64,000 nucleotides of DNA from Candidatus Heimdallarchaeota archaeon LC_2 (GCA_001940725.1 MDVR01000004.1:1-64000), one strand, 5' to 3'. Positions 27,795 through 36,991 are shown, numbered from the stretch's first letter. Numbers and translations are program-made. The notes: generated by a model from the sequence alone, not told the origin.

Positions 27795-28235
27795 ATGACT
27801 TCACCTGATATAACTTTCAGATTTGCAACTAAGGAAGATAATGAAATAATTTATGACTTTGCAATGAGGGCTATTTCGGAGAGCATATTACCTATGTTTG
27901 CCGAGGATGCTGGTGATGGATTATATGAAAGAATAAGTACCGGAGATCCTCGAAATGTTGCAATAGCAGAAGTTAAAGATGAGGGTATCGTTGGTTATAT
28001 AGAAATTGATCCAACTCGTTCAACAAGAAAAGAGGTTGTTTATTTAAGAGGAATTTTCGTTCTAGAAGATTTTCGAAGATTGAAAATTGGAAACACTTTG
28101 CTAAAAAAGATGCAGGATGAAAAATGCAAAGAAGGAGAAAAATTGTATGTTGACGCCTATAGTAAATATGCATTAAAATTCTGGAGAAGCTTAGGTTTTG
28201 ATATAGAGCGATACGTGGTCAAATATAAAGATTAA
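27795..28235 (+). CDS. GNAT-family N-acetyltransferase
   Basis: 146 residues covering one GNAT domain. YLRGIFVLEDFRRLKIGNTLL contains the strand-4 and acetyl-CoA-binding region R-x-x-x-G/I-G, and ALKFWRSLGFD is the usual C-terminal motif. A GAGGT ribosome site precedes the ATG. Substrate unknown. It is followed by the broken DUF43 gene on the same strand, with a 63-bp gap. Confidence 0.82.
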   Translation: MTSPDITFRFATKEDNEIIYDFAMRAISESILPMFAEDAGDGLYERISTGDPRNVAIAEVKDEGIVGYIEIDPTRSTRKEVVYLRGIFVLEDFRRLKIGNTLLKKMQDEKCKEGEKLYVDAYSKYALKFWRSLGFDIERYVVKYKD

Positions 28236-28298
28236 TCGCATAGGCAATTAGAAAAGACAGAGCTTTTAAAATTAAATTCGAATGCAATACTGAGCTAA

Positions 28299-28691
28299 TT
28301 GGAAAGATTAGAAGTTAATGAATTTGAAAATAAACTTGAAATTCTCAAATCTTTGGTAAAAATACGAGAAATACCCAATGAAGATCTTGAACAACAATAC
28401 ATTACATACGATTCTATAATAAGAAGACTTAGAAGTTTGAAAGATTTAATAAATAATCAAAGAGTATTAGCGATTGGAGATGCTGATTTAACTGCAACCA
28501 GTATAGCTATATTTGGCTCCCCCAAAGAAATTATCATTGCAGATATCGATAGAAGAATGGCAGACCTACTATTTGAGGCAAATATAAAATTCAATTTGTC
28601 GGTTCAGTTCGTCTATCATGACATGCGAATTAGGATAATGGAAATTCTTATGAATCAATTTACGCTAATAATAATGGATCTCCCTAGATGA
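28299..28691 (+). pseudogene. DUF43/BpsA-like aminopropyltransferase, N-terminal fragment
   Basis: 130 codons from a TTG start. VLAIGDADLTA...IIIADIDRRM matches the nucleotide-binding core of the DUF43 family (branched-chain polyamine synthase BpsA, about 350 residues), and MDLPR stands where the family has a DPP catalytic motif. TGA at 28689-28691 then cuts the frame. The same frame goes on with RAGIEVFLSRS, which also fits the family, so the stop is inside the gene. About 0.5 kb of foreign-looking DNA follows, and the likely C-terminal part resumes in the same phase at 29226-29669. The gene is most probably dead. Confidence 0.65.
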
Positions 28692-28737
28692 AGAGCCGGT
28701 ATTGAAGTTTTCTTATCGAGATCTATGATCATTTTTT

Positions 28738-28752
28738 GTATACATTTTCTAA
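28738..28752 (+). repeat. 15-bp imperfect direct repeat flanking the insertion (partner 29251-29265)
   Basis: GTATAC-A/T-TTTTCTAA occurs at 28738-28752 and at 29251-29265 with one mismatch, 513 bp apart, and the reading frame of the DUF43 gene is in the same phase at both. This could be a target-site duplication or the ends of a recombination event. In AT-rich DNA chance is not excluded. Confidence 0.4.
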
Positions 28753-29113
28753 TATCAAAGAAAATGATTACTTCACGTTCTGCAACCCTATATCCGATGT
28801 CACCATCACTTTCCCATTTTTGTTTTTACACAATAACGGTTCCATTGAAATAGGTTCTGTTCAAAAATGAACGGTGCTTCCTTCTGCTTCTCATCCTGCT
28901 GGGATCAAAAAAGACAGTATTTCCGTGATCTTTAACTATTGGCAGACCATTTTCAGTCCGTGAACTGAGTACCAACATTCCTGAATTAACAGGGTAGAAC
29001 AACCTTTTGGTTTTCGGTACGATTCTAACTTTTCCGGTCTTCCTCTGTTTAGAAGAAGCAACAGGTAGACACTTACCTAGTCCTCTTACCCCTTTATTTC
29101 TAAAGGTAATAAG
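28753..29113 (-). pseudogene. Unidentified gene fossil inserted in the DUF43 gene
   Basis: On the minus strand a frame is open for 95 codons (29113 down to a TAA at 28826-28828) and continues in the same frame beyond that stop. The peptide is basic and protein-like (GKVRIVPKTKRLFYPVNS, then RTENGLPIVKDHGNTVFFD). It has no start codon near its 5' end, and base composition is clearly richer in G and C than the flanks. It looks like a decayed foreign gene, perhaps transposase-derived, but I cannot name the family. Confidence 0.4.
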
Positions 29114-29225
29114 TTAAAATTGTGCAATCTTTGGATTGCAGCTTCTGCAATTATGTGATTTGACTATTTAAAGTACTGAAGATAAATATCCATGATTAGC
29201 TTATTGGAAATACGAAAGAGTTCAC

Positions 29226-29669
29226 GTGTTATTGTTTATCCATCAAAAAAGTATACTTTTTCTAACCATGCAATGTATTCAAGTTGGATATGAAAGTAAT
29301 ATATTCATCTCTATTCCTTCAAAGGGCATTATAAGAGATTTTTTTGACGAATATTGTAGAATTCATAAAATAATAATTCTTGAAAATTACGAAAAAATAA
29401 ATGAGTACATTAAGGGTTCAGAAGATTCTGATTTCATCCGAATTCAATTTCCTAAAAACAAAATAATAAGTGTCAAAAACCATTGGATTGACCCTTTTTA
29501 TCATTATGAAGAAAAATTAATAATACAGGAATATCGCTGCCTATGTGGTGAAATGATTAAAGTCGGAGCCAACCAAAATTTCAAAACAATTGATGATTTA
29601 AGATTAGAAGGCCACTACTGTGGTCACAAAGACATATTTGCCTTTCATAGTAATGTTAAGCTAGTTTAG
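29226..29669 (+). CDS. Probable C-terminal part of the broken DUF43 gene, or an independent Cys/His protein
   Basis: 147 codons from a GTG. The segment FISIPSKGIIRDFFDEYCR...ENYEKINEYI resembles the C-terminal region of DUF43 proteins (a G-x-x-x-T/S-x strand and a later F-N-E-Y), and it is in the same phase as the N-terminal fragment. The tail carries a likely zinc site, YRCLCGEM...GHYCGHKD. The GTG start has no ribosome site and lies in what seems to be inserted DNA, so it is probably not a real start. It is annotated as a frame, but most likely part of a pseudogene. Confidence 0.45.
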   Translation: MLLFIHQKSILFLTMQCIQVGYESNIFISIPSKGIIRDFFDEYCRIHKIIILENYEKINEYIKGSEDSDFIRIQFPKNKIISVKNHWIDPFYHYEEKLIIQEYRCLCGEMIKVGANQNFKTIDDLRLEGHYCGHKDIFAFHSNVKLV

Positions 29670-29793
29670 ATTTATCAAAACTGAAATAAATTTTAATCTT
29701 GATTGTAATCATTCCGGTATGAAAAATAATACAGGGGGATATTTAGAAAGATATATCATTTACACACTTTACTGACATTTAGGTTAGATAATA

Positions 29794-31908
29794 ATGAGTT
29801 TGAGTGGAATTGATGTACGTGTATTGGTCCATGAATTATCAAAAGAAATTGTAGGAAGTTGGATAACTAATATTTACCAACTCCCAAATAAAATCTTAAT
29901 ATTCAAACTGAGGAAATCCGAAGTTGGCACACACTTCCTATTAATTGAACCAGGTAAACGAGTACATCTCACTCAGTTTAATCGAACAATGCCGAGTACT
30001 CCGTCTAATTATTGCAAATCATTACGATCCCATCTTCGAGAAAGAAGAATTAATTCAATTGTACAGAGAGAAATGGATAGGATTGTTGTACTCAACATTG
30101 GGCCTGAAGAGGGTATGGAATTGGTTGTCGAATTATTTGGCAGAGGAAATGTAATCCTAGTATCACCTTCAAGAAAAATCCTGTCTGCAATTGTTTATAG
30201 AAGAATGAAAGACAGGGATATTCATCCAGGAAGAGATTATATCCATATGCCTTCTCAAAGTAGAGATCTTATCAGAAATGGTTACGAAAATCTTTCTGAT
30301 GTGATAAATTCACATCCAAAAATAGTTAATGTACTTAACGTATGGTTAGGTTTGGGACCAATTTATTCTCGTTATGTCTTAAAACAATCAAAAATAACCA
30401 CTAAAAAGACTGATCAAATAACTGAAGAAGATATAATCGAAATACAGAATCAATCAAAGTTACTCTTTGAGAGATTAATTGAGGAAATCTATGACCCTGT
30501 AGTTTATTTAGATGAATCTGAGGATGAATTGAAAATTGAAGATTTGGAAGATGAAGATGTTCCGGAAATTAATGATTTATCATATGAAGAACAATGGGAT
30601 GATTTACCATTTTCACCAGAGAATGTGGTTAAGATTTTGCCTTGGAAACAATTAGAAAATGATGAAGGTTTATCCACCTATACTTCGAAATCAATGGGAA
30701 CCTTGCTTGATGTGTATTATTCATCTCAAGAAAGTCAAGAAACATTTGATGAAGAAGCTGTTGAACTTGAATCTACGGCAGATAAGTATATCAAACTTCT
30801 TAACCAGCAAGAAGCTCATCAAGTGCAGTTCTTTAAAGATGCAGACAAGAATAGAGTATATGGAGACTTAATGTATCATAATTTCCAATATGGTTCTGAA
30901 TTAATTAAAACCGTATATGATGCTCGCAAAAACAATATGGAATGGGACGTAATTCGGGAGAAGCTTGAACTCGGTAAGGAAAAAAATATAGCCTCAGCTT
31001 TATTATTTGAAGATTTATTTCCCAAGGAAGCAGTTATCGTGCTTAAGTTGTCTAATGATGAAACATCAGAATCAGTTAAAGTTGATTTTAGAAAACCCTA
31101 CACCGATATTGCCAATGAATTTTATCAGTCATCAAAAAAATCCAAGAAAAAAGCTCAAGGTGCAGAAACCGCAATTCAAATGACTAAGGAAAAAATTAAG
31201 AAAGCAAAACTTCTCAAAGAAGAAACGGTAAAAACTAGTGGATCAAAGGCTATTCTTCTTAAAAGAAGAAAACGGTGGTATGAAAAATTCCACTGGACAG
31301 AAACCGAGGAAGATTATCTTGTTATTGCAGGTATTGATGCTGCATCAAACGAAAGAATTGTAAAGCGCTATGTAGAACCAGATGATATTTTTATTCATGC
31401 TGATGTCCAAGGTGCACCTTCAACAGTTATTAAATCAAACAATAAGAATATCCCCAATAATTCAATTGAATATGCTGCTAAACTTGCAGTAACTTATTCA
31501 TCTGCTTGGAAGGCAAAAAGGATTATTGCCGATGCTTTTTATGTATATCCTGATCAAATTTCACTCACACCTCCGAGTGGAGAATTCTTACCAAAAGGAT
31601 CAGTAATGATTTATGGTCAAAAGAATTTTGTCAAAGATGTATCCTTAGAAATTTATATTGGATTAATTATTGAACGTAGTTGGGCAAGATTAATTGCAAG
31701 TTTCTCTCTAATTAAAGTAAAAAATTTAGTGAAATGGGTTAGAGTGGTACCAGGAGATTTACAAAGGGGTTCTGCATCTAAACAGATTTTTAGTCGATTC
31801 TTAAAAGATTTAGATCCAATGGATGTTCAGAAAGTAAAAGCACTTGATTTAAGCGAAGTTACTTCATTATTACCTGGTAATTGTAAAATTATTGAATGGC
31901 AGGACTAA
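29794..31908 (+). CDS. rqcH: RqcH/NEMF/Tae2 ribosome quality control protein
   Basis: 704 residues with the full NFACT layout: NFACT-N (1-200, with GIDVRVLVHEL and YCKSLRSHLRE), helix-hairpin-helix and long coiled coil (about 330-490), then NFACT-R (about 510-640, with DIFIHADVQGAPSTVIK). In bacteria and eukaryotes this protein binds 60S/50S subunits carrying stalled peptidyl-tRNA and adds C-terminal Ala tails. An acidic insert lies near 240-290. The stop overlaps the convergent zinc-ribbon gene by 4 bp. The archaeal homologs are near-universal, which supports an archaeal host. Confidence 0.92.
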   Translation: MSLSGIDVRVLVHELSKEIVGSWITNIYQLPNKILIFKLRKSEVGTHFLLIEPGKRVHLTQFNRTMPSTPSNYCKSLRSHLRERRINSIVQREMDRIVVLNIGPEEGMELVVELFGRGNVILVSPSRKILSAIVYRRMKDRDIHPGRDYIHMPSQSRDLIRNGYENLSDVINSHPKIVNVLNVWLGLGPIYSRYVLKQSKITTKKTDQITEEDIIEIQNQSKLLFERLIEEIYDPVVYLDESEDELKIEDLEDEDVPEINDLSYEEQWDDLPFSPENVVKILPWKQLENDEGLSTYTSKSMGTLLDVYYSSQESQETFDEEAVELESTADKYIKLLNQQEAHQVQFFKDADKNRVYGDLMYHNFQYGSELIKTVYDARKNNMEWDVIREKLELGKEKNIASALLFEDLFPKEAVIVLKLSNDETSESVKVDFRKPYTDIANEFYQSSKKSKKKAQGAETAIQMTKEKIKKAKLLKEETVKTSGSKAILLKRRKRWYEKFHWTETEEDYLVIAGIDAASNERIVKRYVEPDDIFIHADVQGAPSTVIKSNNKNIPNNSIEYAAKLAVTYSSAWKAKRIIADAFYVYPDQISLTPPSGEFLPKGSVMIYGQKNFVKDVSLEIYIGLIIERSWARLIASFSLIKVKNLVKWVRVVPGDLQRGSASKQIFSRFLKDLDPMDVQKVKALDLSEVTSLLPGNCKIIEWQD

Positions 31909-32150
31909 TCACTAGGATTACCGATTGCTTCTCTGTATTGTTCTCTGAGTTCTTCTCTAATTTCCTTTGTAATTCCAATAAGATCATGTGGATCTTCAAC
32001 AACTTCAATTCTTGATTTTTCAGTATGGACGACCGTATCTCTAATAACGAATGTATCCATATCTGTTTTTTCTTCTTTATAGTCACAGTCTAAGCATTTT
32101 GTTGTTCCTTCTTTGGGAATCAAGACGCCATCGCAGTTAGGACAAAACAT
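31905..32150 (-). CDS. RPB9/TFS-like N-terminal zinc ribbon protein
   Basis: 81 residues. FCPNCDGVLIPKEGTTKCLDCDYK is the N-terminal zinc ribbon of RPB9/TFS (C-x2-C...C-x2-C). The second, catalytic TFIIS-type ribbon with its DE loop is absent, so it is not a cleavage factor by itself. The rest is a charged helix. A GGAG ribosome site precedes the ATG, and a TATA box ATATATATAGG lies about 45 nt upstream. A transcription-linked role is inferred from the ribbon only. Confidence 0.7.
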   Translation of the reverse strand: MFCPNCDGVLIPKEGTTKCLDCDYKEEKTDMDTFVIRDTVVHTEKSRIEVVEDPHDLIGITKEIREELREQYREAIGNPSD

Positions 32151-32475
32151 GTTTATTCTCCTTTAACATTAACATTTGTGTGTTAGTTTCCTATATATAT
32201 TATATTTCGTGACTTAACCCCATATAAATATTACTGTAAAGATTAAAATTTAGTATTATATGTTTTCAGTCAGTTTACATTTAATCGTGAAAATTTACAT
32301 TATAAATGGTTTATGGTACAAATAATCAATACTATATTTTGAGAAATCTATTATTTAAAGGAAAGAGCGGGCTATAAGCAATTTATAAATATAACATAAT
32401 TAAAAATTATCCTTTGCCCAATTATTCGTTATTAGACACTAAAATCCTTATTTAACTCTCTATTCGTCTATTTAT
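32151..32475. other. Intergenic region before the zinc-ribbon gene
   Basis: No gene is seen. On the minus strand the TATA-like ATATATATAGG near 32192-32203 and the GGAG site serve the zinc-ribbon gene. The rest is AT-rich and lies downstream of nothing on the plus strand; the bactofilin-like gene ends at 32476. Confidence 0.5.
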
Positions 32476-33459
32476 TCAATTAATTTTGTGGATTGAAATT
32501 CCCTCATATTGACTTTTATTAATTGAATTTCGATATTTTACTTGACCTTTAATCTTTAAATTTCTGCCCAATACTATGTCATCACCAATAACCTCACCTT
32601 CAATAATTGCGTTAGACAGTTTAACTTCATTACCATCAATGTTTCCATTTACAGTTACCATGTGAGAATCTGGGGAAACTATATTATCCATGAAAGATGA
32701 TAATAGTCCGCCAACATTTGGGACGATTTCTTTAGCGAATTTAGTGGTTGCTTGTATGAGATCTGAGAGATTTTTAATATCTTCAAATTCATTCACAAAA
32801 TCCACATCAATTTCTGTAAACGAGCTGGCAATATTAATTTTCTTTGCTTTGATATCCCCACCGACTTTTATTTCACCTTTTGATACAACAAATTCTTCAG
32901 CGATCACATCACCAGTAATGGAAATATTTCCGGATAACTTAATCTTAGAAGATGAGCGTATGTTTTTACAATTCAGTTTACCATTAAACACCCAATGATT
33001 ATCAGTTACAATATCTCCTTCGACATGAAGTTCACCACTTGAAGATAATTTTGATGCTGCTATTAACATCCCACTTACATTTGTACTTCCAGTAGATGAC
33101 ATTGGACCTAAAAATTTAGCATCTCCAGCAACAGTTAAACTACCTGAAATACTTGATGATTTAAATACAGTTAAACCGCCTTCAATATCCATGGATCCGG
33201 TAACGGATAATTTTTGACATTCAGTATTTCCCTGTATAACAAGCCTACCTCTAGAAATAATTTGTTTATAAATCCCCCCTTCCATTGTTTTAACACCTGA
33301 TACTAGAATATTTTTAACTTTTTCAGGTTCTTCATTGTGATCATCAATTAATATACCTAATTTCCTAAATTTGGAATGAAAATAGTCGTATTCTTCTTGA
33401 CTTATCTCTCCTTTCTGCAGTTTTTCTTTAAGTTTGGAATTGAGAGAATCATCAACCAT
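32476..33459 (-). CDS. Polymer-forming (bactofilin-like) beta-helix protein with SHOCT-like N-terminus
   Basis: 327 residues. Residues 5-35 (LKEKLQKGEISQEEYDYFHSKF) match the SHOCT/short C-terminal oligomerisation motif. From about 50 to 320 there are repeated short strands of the bactofilin kind (LxVxGSMDIEGGLTV, SGSLTVAGDAKF, GEIKVGGDIKAKK), broken by a helical insert near 225-265. Bactofilins polymerise into cytosolic filaments; DUF8173-like relatives occur in archaea. No membrane segment is present. A scaffold role is inferred from fold type. It is transcribed alone. Confidence 0.75.
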   Translation of the reverse strand: MVDDSLNSKLKEKLQKGEISQEEYDYFHSKFRKLGILIDDHNEEPEKVKNILVSGVKTMEGGIYKQIISRGRLVIQGNTECQKLSVTGSMDIEGGLTVFKSSSISGSLTVAGDAKFLGPMSSTGSTNVSGMLIAASKLSSSGELHVEGDIVTDNHWVFNGKLNCKNIRSSSKIKLSGNISITGDVIAEEFVVSKGEIKVGGDIKAKKINIASSFTEIDVDFVNEFEDIKNLSDLIQATTKFAKEIVPNVGGLLSSFMDNIVSPDSHMVTVNGNIDGNEVKLSNAIIEGEVIGDDIVLGRNLKIKGQVKYRNSINKSQYEGISIHKIN

Positions 33460-33634
33460 TATTATTGTCCTCTATAATTATATTATACTTAATAGTTATT
33501 AACTCAAGTCAAAATGAAGAGGTTATGCTTAAGATTAAAAGAGAAATGTTTAACTTCAAAGTTTAAAGGAAATTTTAATCCAATATTACATCAACCTCGT
33601 TGTCTATTTAACCAAAATACGAATTACTTGCTTA

Positions 33635-34102
33635 ATGCTTAAATTACTTGATATTGAAGTAATATTGTTGTTAACCGACCCTCAAAGAAGACTATTAGCT
33701 ATACTTAGTGACAAAACTAGGTCTAAGATGCTGAGTATCTTGAATGAATATCCATCTCATCCAGATGTTCTGGTAGAAGCCATCGGTGTTAGTCGAACAG
33801 CTATTGAAAAGCATTTAAAACAACTTTTAAATTTTGGAATTCTTGAAAGAAGAACTCAAACTGTTCCCAGATTAAGATATATTTATTCTCTCACAATTGC
33901 AGGACAAAACTTAGTGGAGGCAATATCTGTATCTTCAGATCAATTCATAGAATTTACTTCTGAAACTTGGAATGATCAGCTAACAAAGATAGAACAGGCT
34001 TTTGTTTTTGGAGTAATACAAAAAGACGAGCTTGATTCAATCAAAAATGATTTAGAAGAAAAAATGGCAAACTTAAAAGAAAGTGAAGAAAGTAATAAAT
34101 GA
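33635..34102 (+). CDS. ArsR-type winged-helix transcriptional regulator
   Basis: 155 residues. Residues 15-90 form the winged helix (LLAILSDKTRSKMLSILNEY, then VSRTAIEKHLKQLLNFGILERR), typical of the ArsR superfamily in archaea. The C-terminal 60 residues are helical and acidic, probably for dimerisation. No cysteine metal site is visible, so a metal ligand is unlikely. It stands alone; targets are unknown. Confidence 0.8.
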   Translation: MLKLLDIEVILLLTDPQRRLLAILSDKTRSKMLSILNEYPSHPDVLVEAIGVSRTAIEKHLKQLLNFGILERRTQTVPRLRYIYSLTIAGQNLVEAISVSSDQFIEFTSETWNDQLTKIEQAFVFGVIQKDELDSIKNDLEEKMANLKESEESNK

Positions 34103-34236
34103 ATTAGAATCCAAACATGACCTAATTGTTACACCGATTAATAACCATAATAATTCTCATTTGAGTAATAATCATTAAGAAACAAGGTTTTGCAAAACCA
34201 AAAACGAAGATAGTATTTACTAAATATTATATTTAA

Positions 34237-34443
34237 GGAAATTTTAACCTGTCTGACAGAAACGCCATTTACAGGGATCAAGTGGTGGTAAAAAATCACG
34301 GTAACCCATCTTTGCTGATCTCAATTTTCGAGCCATAGTATGAAGGAGGGGATGACAGAAACATGATTTTAAATAATAGATCGAGAACATTATTGGCGTA
34401 TAAACAACTAATGGCGGTACCTGATAATGTTTGTGGAACGTGA
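34237..34443 (+). pseudogene. Unidentified gene fossil with in-frame amber
   Basis: A 68-codon stretch reads as protein (NAIYRDQVVVKNHGNPSLL ... RSRTLLAYKQLMAVPDN) and is interrupted once by TAG at 34336-34338. It lies between a TAA directly upstream and TGA at 34441. There is no start codon. Base composition is richer in G and C than the surrounding DNA, like the fossil at 28753-29113. Probably a remnant of a mobile or transferred gene; family not recognised. Confidence 0.4.
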
Positions 34444-34520
34444 AAATCCATTAATTAAATTAGAAATAAATAACGGTTAGATCATTACTAACAAAAGCTA
34501 GTATTTTAAGCATCGTATAT

Positions 34521-35612
34521 ATGGAATCGAATCAAGATGACAAATTTAAATTAGAGAGTCGTAAGGCACAACATGTTAAATTAGTCATTGATGAGGATGT
34601 CTCAGTTTCAAAAACCACAAATGGTTTCTCCTTATTCGATATAGTCCCTAGATCCATACCTGATATCAACTATACTGACATATCATTAGAGACTGAATTT
34701 CTCGGTAGGACATTTCAAGCACCAGTCCTTATCGCAGGCATGACAGGGGGTTATCCAGAGGCAAAATCAATAAATCTAAGTTTAGCTAAAATTTGTTCTA
34801 AACTTGATATTCCAATGGGTGTGGGAAGTCAACGGGCCATGGTGGTAAATCCAGATATGACACCAACATTTAATGTAAAAGAAGAATATCCAGATTTGTT
34901 CCTTCTCGGTAATCTTGGATTAGTTCAATTTTGTTTGGATTTTGAGTTAAATGATTACCAGACTGCTCAAGAAAAAATAAATGCTGATGCCATGGCTATA
35001 CATATTAATTCATTTCAAGAATTATGTCAACCCGAGGGAGATCTAAATTTTAAAGGAGCTTGGTCAGAATTAGAAAATATATGCAAGAATTCAAAAGTAC
35101 CAGTTATTGGCAAAGAAGTAGGTTCAGGCATCGCATGGGAAGAAGTTGGGAGAATGAAACAAATAGGATGTTCAGCTGTTGATATTGGAGGTTCAGGGGG
35201 TACTTCATGGGCAAAAATCGAGCTGATGAGAAATGATACACCCGAAGTACCCTTTGAATTGGATGATCCTACTTTAAGATGGGGTATTCCAACCGCTTTT
35301 GCTACATGGGAAGCTACAGAAAAAACTAAAGTTCCAATAATATCAACTGGAGGCATGTATCATGGATTAATGGCAGCAAAAGCAATTGCGATGGGTTCCA
35401 CAATGGTAGGAATTGCACGACCAGTGTTGATGAAATTAATTAAAGAGGGAGAAGATGCTGCAGAAAAGTGGTTAAGGCATTATATTGAAACTATTAAACG
35501 AGTTATGTTCTTAATGGGTGTTGATTCGATTAAAACTCTGAAAACACAAAAATCTAGATTAATACCCACAGGTTGGGCACGAGAATGGTTATTACAAAGA
35601 AAAATAATTTAG
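34521..35612 (+). CDS. fni: Type 2 isopentenyl-diphosphate isomerase
   Basis: 363 residues. It interconverts IPP and DMAPP for archaeal lipid synthesis, using reduced FMN. The opening (RKAQHVKLVIDED), the APVLIAGMTGG segment, the Gly-rich FMN/substrate loop DIGGSGGTSWAKIE and STGGMYHGLMAAKAIAMG match the family along the whole length. The ATG follows directly after an AT-rich promoter without a ribosome site, so the transcript may be leaderless. No other mevalonate gene is adjacent. The stop overlaps the convergent AN1 gene by 4 bp. Confidence 0.95.
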   Translation: MESNQDDKFKLESRKAQHVKLVIDEDVSVSKTTNGFSLFDIVPRSIPDINYTDISLETEFLGRTFQAPVLIAGMTGGYPEAKSINLSLAKICSKLDIPMGVGSQRAMVVNPDMTPTFNVKEEYPDLFLLGNLGLVQFCLDFELNDYQTAQEKINADAMAIHINSFQELCQPEGDLNFKGAWSELENICKNSKVPVIGKEVGSGIAWEEVGRMKQIGCSAVDIGGSGGTSWAKIELMRNDTPEVPFELDDPTLRWGIPTAFATWEATEKTKVPIISTGGMYHGLMAAKAIAMGSTMVGIARPVLMKLIKEGEDAAEKWLRHYIETIKRVMFLMGVDSIKTLKTQKSRLIPTGWAREWLLQRKII

Positions 35613-36415
35613 ATTAGAAGCTCATTTACCGTAAAGTAAATCATAATCATGAAAACAATTAGGAATATATAGTTCTCCCGACTCCAATCCCAAATTTTCT
35701 TTCCATCAAATAAATTAAATGGGAGGACATTAATCACTGCAAATATCAAAAATACGTTTGATGCTAAAGAGAATCCATATGTAACTTGACTATCAATAGT
35801 GTTTGCGAGTATTTTACCAAATGAATAAACTATTAAAATTGAAATGGTGCTGACTATTCCAATGATTCCTTCAGATCGTTGTGAATCACTTTCATGATTT
35901 ATAAAATAACCAAACAGAAAGAATCGAAAAGGCGTTAATGAGGTAATAATTGTTATTGCAATTCCTATAGGCCATAATACGAGAGTTGTAACAATGTCAT
36001 AACGTCTTGCAAAAACATTCCTCCACTGAAATATCATAAATAGACCAACTATACCATACGTGAGTGCACCAATGGTTACTAATAAATCACGGTTTAAAAT
36101 AAAATGTCGTAAAACACTAGCAATACCAATTATTATACCGGCAATTAAAACATCCTTGTTTATATTTCCAGAAGTCCAGGTCCCAGGTTGACCTCCGTAA
36201 GACTGACCTCTATATAAATCACCGACAGTAATCGTATTCATAGGTAATCTTGATTTTTCGATCTTCAATTTCCTATACGCATCAGTATTGAAATGCCCTA
36301 TATTTGAACAATTATGTGATTCCGGCAATCGATGCTTTGCACAATGCCTATTTGCACATAAAGAACAGGTATAAGGCATTGATACATTATCATTACAAAA
36401 ATTACATTCTGTCAA
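35609..36415 (-). CDS. AN1 zinc finger fused to M50-like membrane domain
   Basis: 268 residues. Residues 4-36 are an AN1 finger (CNFC...CSLC...HCAKHRLPESHNC). The rest has about six membrane helices resembling the archaeal M50 (site-2 protease-like) proteins: PFRFFLFGYFI and the late motif NVLPFNLFDGKKIW correspond to the family's NxxPxxxxDG. The metal-binding HExxH motif is not present, so this is probably a non-proteolytic relative. The start is TTG, supported by GGAGG 9 nt upstream. It forms a pair with the gene before it (3-bp gap). Confidence 0.78.
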   Translation of the reverse strand: MTECNFCNDNVSMPYTCSLCANRHCAKHRLPESHNCSNIGHFNTDAYRKLKIEKSRLPMNTITVGDLYRGQSYGGQPGTWTSGNINKDVLIAGIIIGIASVLRHFILNRDLLVTIGALTYGIVGLFMIFQWRNVFARRYDIVTTLVLWPIGIAITIITSLTPFRFFLFGYFINHESDSQRSEGIIGIVSTISILIVYSFGKILANTIDSQVTYGFSLASNVFLIFAVINVLPFNLFDGKKIWDWSRENYIFLIVFMIMIYFTVNELLI

Positions 36416-36418
36416 AAA

Positions 36419-36991
36419 TCAATCCTCCGTGTTTTTTATTGATTTCCAAATCCCTTTTGCCTTATCAAGAATATCCTTCACTTGTGTTTCGTCTCCAATG
36501 AACCTTTGTAAAGCATTGGATATTACAACTGATCCTTTCAGAGCTAATGCAACTTTCATTATTTGATCTTGACTCAATTTTGTTCCCAATACAATAGGTC
36601 TACCTTTTACTGGGATTAAATAAATAGCTAAATTTTCATGATCTGGATTGAAAATATTTTTTATTTTAATGATATCAGTGGTTTTTACATCCTCAAATCT
36701 AATCATATTATTAGTAGATAGCCAACCTTGATATAATCCAGGGGTTTCTCGATATTTAATACCCTGAGTTGAAATATCAATAAAATCTTTCTTAGCATTT
36801 AACTCACCGTAAAACCTGCCAGAAATATAGATTGTTATGAGAAATGAGGTAAATAGGGTGATCATTACAATGGCACTGTTAGATGATAAAAATGAGTTTA
36901 TGGAAAATGATAGAAATAATAAAGATAAAATCATAAATATAAGAGGATAAATACTCTTAGTTTGATATTCTTCAGCACTCCATTTAGGCAA
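36419..36991 (-). CDS. Membrane protein with PH-like cytosolic domain
   Basis: 190 residues, starting at TTG 36991. Two hydrophobic helices near the N-terminus (IYPLIFMILSLLFLSFSI and IVMITLFTSFLITIYISG) are followed by a beta-rich domain that fits the bacterial/archaeal PH-like type (FEDVKTTDIIKIKN, then IVLGTKLSQDQ) and a C-terminal helix. It lies upstream of the AN1/M50-like gene in the same operon, so the two may act together in the membrane. The fold is inferred from pattern. Confidence 0.55.
   Translation of the reverse strand: MPKWSAEEYQTKSIYPLIFMILSLLFLSFSINSFLSSNSAIVMITLFTSFLITIYISGRFYGELNAKKDFIDISTQGIKYRETPGLYQGWLSTNNMIRFEDVKTTDIIKIKNIFNPDHENLAIYLIPVKGRPIVLGTKLSQDQIMKVALALKGSVVISNALQRFIGDETQVKDILDKAKGIWKSIKNTED

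Noticed and set aside
34245..34460. Structured RNA (RNase P or SRP RNA) in the gap before the IPP isomerase
   Set aside because: None of the conserved blocks of those RNAs is seen; the higher G+C is better explained by the coding fossil on the plus strand.
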